The translations under genes were made by a program, and so were the position numbers. The notes below the pieces were generated by a model. The model was not told where the DNA came from and did no database searches. It saw only the letters and a program-made list of their open reading frames with translations. A stretch of DNA of 5,635 bases, taken from Methylocapsa sp. Its GTDB lineage: Bacteria; Pseudomonadota; Alphaproteobacteria; Rhizobiales; Beijerinckiaceae. Location of the stretch: the NCBI GenBank assembly GCA_017353815.1, contig JAFMSB010000133.1:1-5635 (forward strand), given 5' to 3'. This document shows positions 1-5,635 of this stretch, piece by piece (within the stretch, counting starts at the first letter, position 1; each line of letters starts with the position of its first letter).

Positions 1-325
1 AGCCGGGCGAAGCGCCCAATCTTGATGCGCGCGCAAGGGGCTGTCCCAGTTTCACCTGATCTCCCTCGGCAATGAGCACCTCGGTTATAGTCGCCGTCCC
101 GTCGAGGACAATGATGGCCTCTTGCCTTGGCACGAAGATCCCGGTGACTTTAATGGAGTCGGAGAAGCATTCCTTGCTTGCCCGGACCACCTTGACTACG
201 GCGGCGGCTGGCAAATCTGGCTGGGCGGAAAACGCACATTGCGGGCCCGCAGCCAGCAAAAGAATGGCGGGCAAGCAACCTGCTGCCAGCCCGGCCATGA
301 TCAGAACGGACGATTTCATCGCCAT
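1..325 (-). CDS. Periplasmic adaptor (membrane fusion) protein of RND/HlyD type, N-terminal part, runs off left edge
   Basis: An open frame of 108 codons starts at the ATG at 325 and has no stop before the window edge, so only the N-terminus is present. Residues 1-34 form a signal peptide: Lys4, a long hydrophobic stretch, then a probable cleavage site after AFSA (31-34). From about residue 43 the pattern resembles the first part of efflux adaptor proteins: a strand with SDSIKVTG (55-62), then VPRQEAIIVL, then the biotinyl-lipoyl-like half-motif TEVLIAEGDQVKLGQPLA (81-98), with the typical G-D-x-V-x-x-G-x-x-L spacing. In this family such proteins bridge an inner-membrane pump and an outer-membrane channel. 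The start could also be Met3 (319), which has a GGA at better spacing. An in-frame TGA lies upstream, so no longer start is possible. Cys17 follows LAAG, so a lipoprotein is an alternative. The pump partner would lie beyond the left edge; whether it is there cannot be seen. Confidence 0.75.
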   Translation of the reverse strand, partial: MAMKSSVLIMAGLAAGCLPAILLLAAGPQCAFSAQPDLPAAAVVKVVRASKECFSDSIKVTGIFVPRQEAIIVLDGTATITEVLIAEGDQVKLGQPLARASRLGASPG

Positions 326-458
326 TCCACGGGCAGCCCCGCTCCTTCACGCCATAACCCGCGCGATCTCCGCGCTTATGTTTTTGGCAGCGGTTCCTCA
401 CAGCCACCGCGAGCTCGATCGCCCCCAACGGGCCTTTTGCCGATTGGCGCGTGAAATC
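326..458. other. Intergenic gap between the OmpA-family gene and the adaptor gene
   Basis: These 133 bases hold no convincing gene. An AAGGAG at 347-342 (minus strand) lies 16 bases before the adaptor ATG, too far for an ideal ribosome binding site. A five-pair inverted repeat (GCGGT/ACCGC) lies near 391-412 but has no T-run, so it is not a good intrinsic terminator. I cannot tell whether the adaptor gene has its own promoter here or is read from the genes upstream. Confidence 0.5.
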
Positions 459-1133
459 TCACCGGGTGGCCAAACGGGTTCCCATGTTGATTACCCGAAC
501 GCGGCGGTTTTCGGCGGCATAAGGATCGCCCGGATTCTTGAGCTGGCTTTTACCGTAGCCAACGGCAATGAGATTTGCGCGCGGGATATCGTATCTTGTC
601 ACGAGGTAGCGCCGCACCGCGTCCGCCCGCCGTTCCGATAACCTCTGATTGGACAAGTCTTTGCCTTTCCCATCGGTGTGGCCCTCGATGATAAAGGTGC
701 TGCCCTTGAGATCGGGGCTGGCGAGCGCCTCGCCGAGGTGAGCTGCGACAGGCGCCGCAGACCGCCCGATTTTTGCCGAGCCGAAATCGAAGTTAATTTC
801 GAAATCGATCGCCGGCCTGCCCGGCGTAAACTTCCCAAGACCCTCGCGCTCGCCCAAGGTAATGGAACGTGTCGGCCTGTTCCTGAGCGTGTCGATAAAC
901 TGCGCCTCCTGATTGGATCCCGGGGCAGATAAGCTTGGCGGGCCCAAATCGAGACTACGTGTCCTTTCCTGGCCCGGCGCCATATCCTGCTTGGGCTTCA
1001 GGGCTTCGATGATCTGCTGCACGGAGGGGCCCTCCTCGGCGCGTGCGGGCCCGCCGGAGTTTGCCAACGCCAATCCCAGGGCCAATGGCGAATAGGCAAG
1101 GACACGGAAGAATTTGGAAAAAGCAACTGTCAT
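459..1133 (-). CDS. Exported OmpA-family peptidoglycan-binding protein
   Basis: A 224-residue protein. Residues 1-32 look like a cleavable Sec signal peptide ending ARA before EEG. There is no lipobox Cys and no room for an OmpA beta-barrel, so it is probably a soluble periplasmic protein. A low-complexity segment (about 33-105) leads to a C-terminal OmpA-like domain (about 108-217) with FDFGSA, IIEGHTDGKG, LSNQRLSERRADAV and the closing ENRRVRV. Asp154 and Arg169 have the same 15-residue spacing as Asp271 and Arg286 of E. coli OmpA, which contact diaminopimelate in peptidoglycan, so wall binding is likely intact. The start is well supported: an AGGAG sits about seven bases before the ATG. 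The gene begins 35 bases after the stop of the pseudocaspase gene, so the two are probably co-transcribed and may work together at the cell wall. The exact role is unknown. Confidence 0.9.
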   Translation of the reverse strand: MTVAFSKFFRVLAYSPLALGLALANSGGPARAEEGPSVQQIIEALKPKQDMAPGQERTRSLDLGPPSLSAPGSNQEAQFIDTLRNRPTRSITLGEREGLGKFTPGRPAIDFEINFDFGSAKIGRSAAPVAAHLGEALASPDLKGSTFIIEGHTDGKGKDLSNQRLSERRADAVRRYLVTRYDIPRANLIAVGYGKSQLKNPGDPYAAENRRVRVINMGTRLATR

Positions 1134-1168
1134 CGTAGTTCTCCTAATTAAGCAAATCGAGCTGGCAC

Positions 1169-2617
1169 CTAGCGGAGCCCGCCCCTTTCGAACTCCGCCG
1201 TAACCGACGGATCGATAGCTTTTGCCGCTGCGATGTCCCTTCGGCTTCCGGTGGGGTCACCCCTCAGCTTCCTTGCCAAACCGCGCCCATAAAACGACGA
1301 TGCTTGCCGTTTGAGCCGCAACGCCGCGTTGTAATCGGCAATGGCATTTTTTGGCTCCCCGATCTTCAGCTCGACGAAGCCGCGGCTATCCAAGGCGTCG
1401 GCATAATCGGGCCGCAGCTCGAGAGCCTCATCGCAGTCTTTCAGCGCGGCCAATGAATCGCCGAGCATGGCACGCGCCCAGCAACGGTTGTTGAATGCTT
1501 CGGCATACTGGGGGTGGAGCCGGAGCGCCTCATCAAAATCCTTTACCGAAGTGGCAAAGTCGCCGGTTTTGGCATAAAGCTGGCCGCGGCGGTAAAAGGC
1601 GGCGGCGTCATCCGGATGGTTGCCGAGGTAGGTATCGAGGTTCTTGATGTCGTCGAGATCCTTGCCCTGAGGGCCAAACTTTGGCGCGGGCGTCACCGGC
1701 GGCGGGGGCGGACCGGTGCTCACATCCGGCCCCGGTCCGGCCGGTGCAACATGCTCCCGCGATTCCTTGATCGCCGCCTGCTCCCAGTCCGTCAAATCGC
1801 CTTGCGTCTTTGGTTGCTCCGCATTGGCCGGCTTGTTCACGCTTGCATTCGGAACGAAATCGAAATCCTCGTTAAGCGAGGAAGTATTGAACGGATTTTG
1901 TTCGCCCCGGCTCGCGCGCAATACGCCCATCCGCGTGCGGCTGAAAACTTCATCGGCAGACACGCCAGGCGCTCGCATCTCGCTGAGGAGCTCGCTGACA
2001 AACAGGCTCTTCTCCTCAGCCGAGTCGCGCACCAAGCTGCCGGGCCCGGCGGAATACAAGACAAGCGTTCCGATCGGCGGGTTCGCGGGCAGGGCGAGCC
2101 CCAAAGACGCGACCCGGAAATTGGTCTCGTAGCGATTGCGCCTTGAGGCATCCATAATGATGATTTTGACCCCCGCGCCCCTGTCTTTCATTTCTTGCAG
2201 GACTCTGTCCACACCGATACCATCGTGGCGCACATCGTCTTCCTTATAGATCTGTGCGTCGACAGGTATCATGTAACTTTGCCTGTTCGACTGAATCCCG
2301 AAACCGCTATAAAAAATGAGCGCGACTGCTCCCGGCTTTATCCTTTCATAAAGCCGGGCAAAGGCCTGCTGCATTCCCTCTTTGTTGAGATTTGTTTTGA
2401 CGTCGACATCGAAGCCATCGTGCCGGAGCTCATCTGCGAAAGCATGGGCGTTCCCGACCGGCTGCACCAGCGGAGGATCGGCATTGGGATAGCTTGCATT
2501 GCCGATCACCAGCGCCACCCGCGGCGCTCCGCCGCCCTGTTGTCCGTCAGCCGCGCGCGCGCCATGGATAACGATAAACATCAAAACGAAAACAATTAGT
2601 ATCAGCCGTGAAATCAT
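1169..2617 (-). CDS. Secreted caspase-fold (peptidase C14) pseudoenzyme with C-terminal TPR repeats
   Basis: A protein of 482 residues from the ATG at 2617. Residues 1-22 are a classic signal peptide (MISRLILIVF onward, cleavage after ARA). Residues about 32-255 match the bacterial caspase domain: RVALVIGNASY at the first strand, then FYSGFGIQ and IIIMDASRRN where active enzymes carry SGHG and DAC. The catalytic His is thus Phe106 (codon 2300-2302) and the catalytic Cys is Ser158 (codon 2144-2146), so peptidase activity is not expected. A Pro/Gly-rich linker (about 290-315) leads to four TPR units at about 336-370, 370-403, 404-437 and 438-471, each with the G-x-x-x-x-x-x-G-D/E and A-x-x-D pattern. 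TPRs bind protein partners, so a periplasmic scaffold role is inferred. The frame stays open up to a TTG at 2767, but this start is rejected: it buries the signal peptide and overlaps recR. The ATG at 2617 lacks a well-placed ribosome binding site; AAGGA lies 23 bases upstream. Confidence 0.85.
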   Translation of the reverse strand: MISRLILIVFVLMFIVIHGARAADGQQGGGAPRVALVIGNASYPNADPPLVQPVGNAHAFADELRHDGFDVDVKTNLNKEGMQQAFARLYERIKPGAVALIFYSGFGIQSNRQSYMIPVDAQIYKEDDVRHDGIGVDRVLQEMKDRGAGVKIIIMDASRRNRYETNFRVASLGLALPANPPIGTLVLYSAGPGSLVRDSAEEKSLFVSELLSEMRAPGVSADEVFSRTRMGVLRASRGEQNPFNTSSLNEDFDFVPNASVNKPANAEQPKTQGDLTDWEQAAIKESREHVAPAGPGPDVSTGPPPPPVTPAPKFGPQGKDLDDIKNLDTYLGNHPDDAAAFYRRGQLYAKTGDFATSVKDFDEALRLHPQYAEAFNNRCWARAMLGDSLAALKDCDEALELRPDYADALDSRGFVELKIGEPKNAIADYNAALRLKRQASSFYGRGLARKLRGDPTGSRRDIAAAKAIDPSVTAEFERGGLR

Positions 2618-2656
2618 GTCGCAGGTGGACGGCCAAAATTTCCTTGAAGTTAAGAT

Positions 2657-2685
2657 AACATAGTTTGGAAATCTTCTCCAGCCAA
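2657..2685 (-). promoter_or_regulatory. Candidate promoter for the pseudocaspase-OmpA genes
   Basis: On the minus strand TTGGCT (2685-2680) and TATGTT (2662-2657) are separated by 17 bases, a usual spacing for housekeeping sigma factors. Transcription would start near 2650, about 33 bases before the ATG at 2617. A better -35 word, CTTGAC (2692-2687), overlaps just upstream but has no good -10 at the right distance. This AT-richer patch stands out from the GC-rich surroundings. The site supports the ATG at 2617 over longer frames. It is a visual match only. Confidence 0.4.
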
Positions 2686-2718
2686 AGTCAAGCGCCTTAA
2701 GCATCCCAAATATGGCTT

Positions 2719-2745
2719 TTGCCGCAGCGCATGGTTTGCGGGCAA
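2719..2745. repeat. Imperfect inverted repeat between recR and the pseudocaspase gene
   Basis: TTGCCGCA (2719-2726) pairs with TGCGGGCAA (2737-2745), leaving one bulged base and a loop of about ten. It lies 19 bases after the recR stop, where a terminator for the dnaX-ybaB-recR transcript would be expected. No T-run follows on the minus strand, so it is at most a weak or factor-dependent terminator, or an RNA-stabilising hairpin. Confidence 0.3.
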
Positions 2746-2763
2746 TAGCAGGAGCGCCGCCCG

Positions 2764-3369
2764 TCAAAATGGTGTCCGGCTCCGGATCGCAGCGGCAAGC
2801 GTCCCCTCGTCAAGATAATCGAGCTCGCCGCCGACCGGCACGCCGAGCGCAAGGCGCGTGATCGTGACGTTGAGATCCCCCAATTGATTCGCGATGTAAT
2901 GCGCTGTCGCCTGACCATCGACTGTCGCGTTGAGGGCAAGCACCAGCTCTTTCACTCCGCCGGCCGCGACGCGGCGCGCAAGAGATGCGAGATTGAGATC
3001 CTTCGGGCCAATGCCATCGAGCGGCGAAAGCGTTCCGCCAAGCACATGATAGCGCGTGGCAATGGCACCGCTGCGCTCGAGCGCCCAAAGATCGGCAACC
3101 GTCTCGACGACCACAAGCGTGTCGCGGCTGCGGCGCTGATCCTGACAAAGAGTGCAAGGGTCGCGGCTATCGATATTGCCGCATGTCCGGCAAGTCACAA
3201 CGGACGTGCGCGCTGCTTGCAGCGCATCGGCGAGCGGCGCAAGCAGCTCCTCCCGCTTGCGAATGAGATGGAGAGCCGCTCGCCTCGCCGACCGCGGCCC
3301 AAGCCCCGGCAAACGGGCGAGCAACTGAATGAGCCGCTCGATCTCGGGACCCGCGACTCCGCCGCTCAT
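2764..3369 (-). CDS. recR: Recombination mediator RecR
   Basis: RecR acts with RecF and RecO to load RecA on single-stranded gaps during DNA repair. From the ATG at 3369 the protein has 201 residues, the usual length. In order it shows the helix-hairpin-helix region with [20 protein letters not shown] (about 18-37), a four-cysteine zinc finger (Cys60, Cys63, Cys72 and Cys75, in the pattern CxxC-x8-CxxC), a Toprim domain opening with TLVVVET (about 84-90) and carrying [15 protein letters not shown], and the C-terminal [17 protein letters not shown] segment. All expected hallmarks are present. A TTG at 3378 would add three residues (MLW) but has no better ribosome binding site, and family members begin close to the [11 protein letters not shown] segment, so the ATG is preferred. 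The start lies 18 bases after the ybaB stop, so translation is probably coupled. The order dnaX-ybaB-recR is widespread in bacteria. Confidence 0.96.
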   Translation of the reverse strand: MSGGVAGPEIERLIQLLARLPGLGPRSARRAALHLIRKREELLAPLADALQAARTSVVTCRTCGNIDSRDPCTLCQDQRRSRDTLVVVETVADLWALERSGAIATRYHVLGGTLSPLDGIGPKDLNLASLARRVAAGGVKELVLALNATVDGQATAHYIANQLGDLNVTITRLALGVPVGGELDYLDEGTLAAAIRSRTPF

Positions 3370-3387
3370 CCAAAGCAAGCCCAGGAG

Positions 3388-3711
3388 TCACGAAGGCAGT
3401 TTCATGCCCGGAGGCAAGGAAAGGCCGGACGTCATGCCCTTCATCTTTTCCTCAAGGAGCCTCTCGGCCTTTTTGCGGGCATCCTCATGCGCGACGACGA
3501 TCAAATCCTCGAGGATCACCTTTTCATCCGCTTTAAGAAGCTGATCGTCGATCGAAAGCGCCTTCATCTGGCCCTTGGCGGTAAGGGTGATTCGGACTAT
3601 GCCGCCCCCCGCTTGACCCTCGACCTCGATCCGCTCCAGTTCGGCCTGCATCTCTTGCATCTTGGCCTGCATGGCCTGGGCTTGTTTCATCAAGCCGAGC
3701 ACGTCGCGCAT
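3388..3711 (-). CDS. ybaB: YbaB/EbfC-family nucleoid-associated protein
   Basis: A 107-residue protein of the family that forms dimers and binds DNA as a nucleoid-associated protein; its precise role in most bacteria is unsettled. The sequence shows the long N-terminal helix with LMKQAQAMQAKMQEMQAEL (about 7-25), the central strands with EGQAGGGIVRITLTAKGQMK (31-50), and C-terminal helices with ADEKVILEDLIVVAHEDARK (61-80), followed by the usual tail GLSLPPGMKLPS. The length is normal. The ATG at 3711 is fixed by a GAGGAAG ribosome binding site about five bases upstream. The gene lies 43 bases after dnaX and 18 bases before recR, in the classic operon order. Confidence 0.96.
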   Translation of the reverse strand: MRDVLGLMKQAQAMQAKMQEMQAELERIEVEGQAGGGIVRITLTAKGQMKALSIDDQLLKADEKVILEDLIVVAHEDARKKAERLLEEKMKGMTSGLSLPPGMKLPS

Positions 3712-3754
3712 TGCACTTCCTCAAATGTGATGACTTCCGTTGGCCGCTTTCCGC

Positions 3755-5566
3755 TCAAGCCTCGCCGTCCACGCCGCCGGAAAAGCTTGTGTCCTCACCA
3801 CCGCCTGTTCCGGCTGGGGCCGGCAAGCCGGAAGCTGCTTCGAGCGGGCGCACCGCGACGATCTCGGCCCCGGGAAAGGCCGAAAGCGCGCTTTGCACGA
3901 GGGGATCGGATTGAACGCTGGTCAGGATTTCCCGCGCCCGCGCCTCCTCCTGCTCCTTTAGGCTCGGCGCTGCCGCCGAGCTCCCTAAGACAACCTCCCA
4001 GCGGCTGCCGGTCCACTCCTGCAGACGGCTCGTGAGCCTGTGAGCAAGCCAGGGCGCAGCTCCGGGGGCGGCGCAAAATTCGATCCGGCCCGGCTCAAAA
4101 CGGACGAGGCCCACATCGCGCTCCAGCGCAGCCTTGAGCTGGATATCGCGATGCCGGCCAGCAAGCGCGACAACATCTTCAAATCGCGTCAGCGCAACGG
4201 GGGCAGCTTCGCCATCCGGCTGGGGGCCAGGCGCAGGCGTTTCGCGGGGTAAAGCGGCGTGCCTCATAGTCTCGTCTGCGCGCGCGGGGGCTTTGGCCGG
4301 CCCGGCTGCGCCAGGCTGCGCGGCGAGCTTACGCAGCGCCTCGCCGGGGGCTGGGAGCTCCGCGGCATAGCCGATCCTCACCAGAACCATATCGGCGGCA
4401 ATGAGCGGCCGCGGCGAGTCCCTGACCTCGCGAAGGCCTTTCAGCAGCAATTGCCAGGTGCGGGTCAAAACCGCCATCGAGAGCTGCTGCGAAAACTGCT
4501 TTCCGCGGCTGCGCTCCTCGGGGGCGAGAGAAATATCGTTTGCCGCCTCAGGCACAAACTTTAGACGGGTGACGAGATGCACGAATTCCGCAAGCGAAGA
4601 TAGGATTTCGGAAGGATCAGCGCCCGAGTCATAAAGCTCCTTGAGGATGGCAAGCGACTCGGCCATTCTGCCGCGCATTAGCGCCTCGAACAGATCGATG
4701 ATCCGGCCGCGGTCGGCAAGGCCGAGCATCGCGCGCACCGCGCCCGCGGTGATCGCGCGCACCGCGCCCGCGCTATGGGCGATTGCCTGGTCGAGAAGGG
4801 ATAGCGCATCGCGCACCGAGCCCTCTGCTGCGCGCGCAATGAGGCTCAGCGCCTCGGGCTCCGCGGCGGCGGCCTCCTTGGCGCATACGGAGGCGAGATA
4901 ACTGGCAAGCGCGGCCGTGTCGACGCGGCGCAGATCAAATCTTAGGCAGCGCGAGCGCACCGTGACCGGAACTTTCTCGACTTCGGTTGTCGCGAAGACG
5001 AATTTCACATGCTCGGGCGGCTCCTCCAAAGTCTTTAGCAGGCCGTTGAAAGCCGATTTCGAAAGCATATGGACTTCGTCGATGATATAGACCTTCGTGC
5101 GCGCCATCACCGGCCGGTAGCTTGCGCTCTCGATAATTTGGCGCACATCGTCGATGCCAGTATGCGAGGCCGCGTCCATCTCAATGACGTCGGGATGGCG
5201 CGATTCCATAATCGCCTGGCAATGGGTGCCATGCTCCGGCATATGGATCGCCGGGCGCGCGACCGCAGGCTCTGTGCCGCGGGCGGGCAATTCGTAATTG
5301 AAGGCGCGGGCAAGAATCCGCGCCGTGGTGGTTTTGCCGACGCCGCGCGCGCCGGTCAGAAGATAGGCTTGATGAATGCGCCCAAGCTCAAACGCGTTCG
5401 TGAGCGTCCGTACCATGGCCTCTTGACCGATCAATTCCTCGAAGCGGGCAGGGCGGTATTTGCGGGCAAGCACCCGGTAGGCCGGCGCTGACCCGGCCTT
5501 ATCTTGCGCGGCCGTCGAGGCGAGCGAAGGGGCAGGATCTTCTCGGGCGTCGGAGGGAGGTTCCAT
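3755..5566 (-). CDS. dnaX: DNA polymerase III subunit gamma/tau (clamp loader ATPase)
   Basis: A 603-residue AAA+ protein that loads the sliding clamp and, in its long tau form, couples polymerases at the fork. Visible motifs: YRVLARKYRPARFEELIGQE (30-49), Walker A GARGVGKT (72-79), Walker B VYIIDEVHML (159-168), sensor 1 FATTE (191-195), the SRC motif (205-207) that carries the arginine finger, and sensor 2 region GSVRDALSLLDQ (249-260). The zinc module between Walker A and B keeps only one Cys (116) of the usual four. A Pro/Ala-rich linker (about 404-456) precedes the tau-type C-terminal domain (about 458-575). I see no A-rich slippery heptamer like that of E. coli dnaX. Residues 266-281 contain a short duplication (AGAVRA twice). 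The ATG at 5566 is the only plausible start, though AAGG lies 12 bases upstream, a weak ribosome binding site. SRP RNA lies just upstream. Confidence 0.96.
   Translation of the reverse strand: MEPPSDAREDPAPSLASTAAQDKAGSAPAYRVLARKYRPARFEELIGQEAMVRTLTNAFELGRIHQAYLLTGARGVGKTTTARILARAFNYELPARGTEPAVARPAIHMPEHGTHCQAIMESRHPDVIEMDAASHTGIDDVRQIIESASYRPVMARTKVYIIDEVHMLSKSAFNGLLKTLEEPPEHVKFVFATTEVEKVPVTVRSRCLRFDLRRVDTAALASYLASVCAKEAAAAEPEALSLIARAAEGSVRDALSLLDQAIAHSAGAVRAITAGAVRAMLGLADRGRIIDLFEALMRGRMAESLAILKELYDSGADPSEILSSLAEFVHLVTRLKFVPEAANDISLAPEERSRGKQFSQQLSMAVLTRTWQLLLKGLREVRDSPRPLIAADMVLVRIGYAAELPAPGEALRKLAAQPGAAGPAKAPARADETMRHAALPRETPAPGPQPDGEAAPVALTRFEDVVALAGRHRDIQLKAALERDVGLVRFEPGRIEFCAAPGAAPWLAHRLTSRLQEWTGSRWEVVLGSSAAAPSLKEQEEARAREILTSVQSDPLVQSALSAFPGAEIVAVRPLEAASGLPAPAGTGGGEDTSFSGGVDGEA
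4728..4775. repeat. 24-base in-frame tandem duplication inside dnaX
   Basis: Two adjacent 24-base units (4728-4751 and 4752-4775) share their first 21 bases exactly and differ only in the last three. Because 24 is a multiple of three, the frame is kept and eight residues are repeated, giving AGAVRA twice around residues 267-279 of DnaX. This lies at the junction between the ATPase core and the collar domain. The unit is rich in GCGCGC, which favours polymerase slippage. Confidence 0.85.
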
Positions 5567-5584
5567 GCGAGCGGCGGGCCTTGA

Positions 5585-5635
5585 GTGGGAGGCTGGACAG
5601 AGACCCGCCCAGTCTCGTTAGGGCTGCTTCCTTCC
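5585..5635 (-). ncRNA. ffs: Signal recognition particle RNA (small bacterial type), 3' part, cut by right edge
   Basis: The minus strand at the right edge begins GGAAGGAAGCAGCC, which is the apical GGAA tetraloop and the 3' side of the conserved Ffh-binding loops of bacterial 4.5S RNA. It goes on through CCTAACGAG and ends with CCAGCCTCCCAC, the usual 3' end of alphaproteobacterial SRP RNAs. The 5' half, with the matching GGUCAGG side of the hairpin, lies beyond the window. The RNA binds Ffh and targets nascent membrane and secreted proteins. The 3' end is set from the conserved sequence and could be off by a few bases. It lies about 18 bases before the dnaX start, an upstream neighbour often seen in this class. 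Confidence 0.93.

Noticed and set aside
150..428. A 92-codon minus-strand frame overlapping the adaptor start
   Set aside because: It is in a different frame from the adaptor, whose signal peptide and lipoyl-like motif explain the same bases far better.
72..641. A 189-codon plus-strand frame over the adaptor and OmpA-family genes
   Set aside because: It overlaps two coding regions with clear signal peptides and family motifs on the other strand, and resembles no protein I recognise.
1710..1738. A perfect seven-base inverted repeat (GGACCGG/CCGGTCC) with a 15-base loop
   Set aside because: It lies in the Pro/Gly-rich linker of the pseudocaspase gene, where GGN and CCN codons produce such pairs by composition; no T-run follows.
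2618..2767. A 50-residue N-terminal extension of the pseudocaspase from a TTG at 2767
   Set aside because: It overlaps the recR stop, spans the candidate promoter and would place the signal peptide inside the protein.
2884..4035. A 383-codon open frame on the plus strand opposite recR, ybaB and the end of dnaX
   Set aside because: It is antisense to three well-supported genes, its translation shows no recognisable domain and is rich in Arg, as expected for a shadow frame in GC-rich DNA.

Overview
The window looks like a piece of chromosome from an alphaproteobacterium, most likely order Hyphomicrobiales (Rhizobiales) and possibly near Beijerinckiaceae. The order and the family guess are inferences from three things: the SRP RNA-dnaX-ybaB-recR order, the zinc-finger-depleted DnaX type, and high GC content. 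No species can be named from the sequence alone. Every gene I can support lies on the minus strand, so transcription runs from the right edge to the left edge.

The right two thirds is a conserved housekeeping block. At the right edge is the 3' half of the signal recognition particle RNA, cut by the window at its apical tetraloop. It is followed after about 18 bases by dnaX (clamp-loader subunit), then ybaB (nucleoid-associated protein) and recR (recombination mediator), with short gaps of 43 and 18 bases that suggest one transcript. Together these genes serve replication and DNA repair.

The left third is an accessory block of exported proteins. After a 146-base gap with a possible promoter comes a secreted caspase-fold protein with four TPR repeats. 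Both catalytic positions are substituted (His to Phe, Cys to Ser), so it should be a pseudoenzyme. Its stop is followed 35 bases later by a gene for a periplasmic OmpA-type peptidoglycan-binding protein with a strong ribosome binding site, so the two are probably co-transcribed. After a further 133 bases begins a gene for a periplasmic adaptor (membrane fusion) protein of the RND/HlyD type, which runs off the left edge.

The part most worth attention is the pseudocaspase-TPR/OmpA pair. One protein looks like a catalytically dead scaffold and the other a cell-wall anchor, both with signal peptides. A joint envelope function is an inference from adjacency and export signals, not something the sequence proves. 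No tRNA, CRISPR array, insertion sequence or other sign of recent transfer was seen, and no gene-free stretch exceeds 300 bases.
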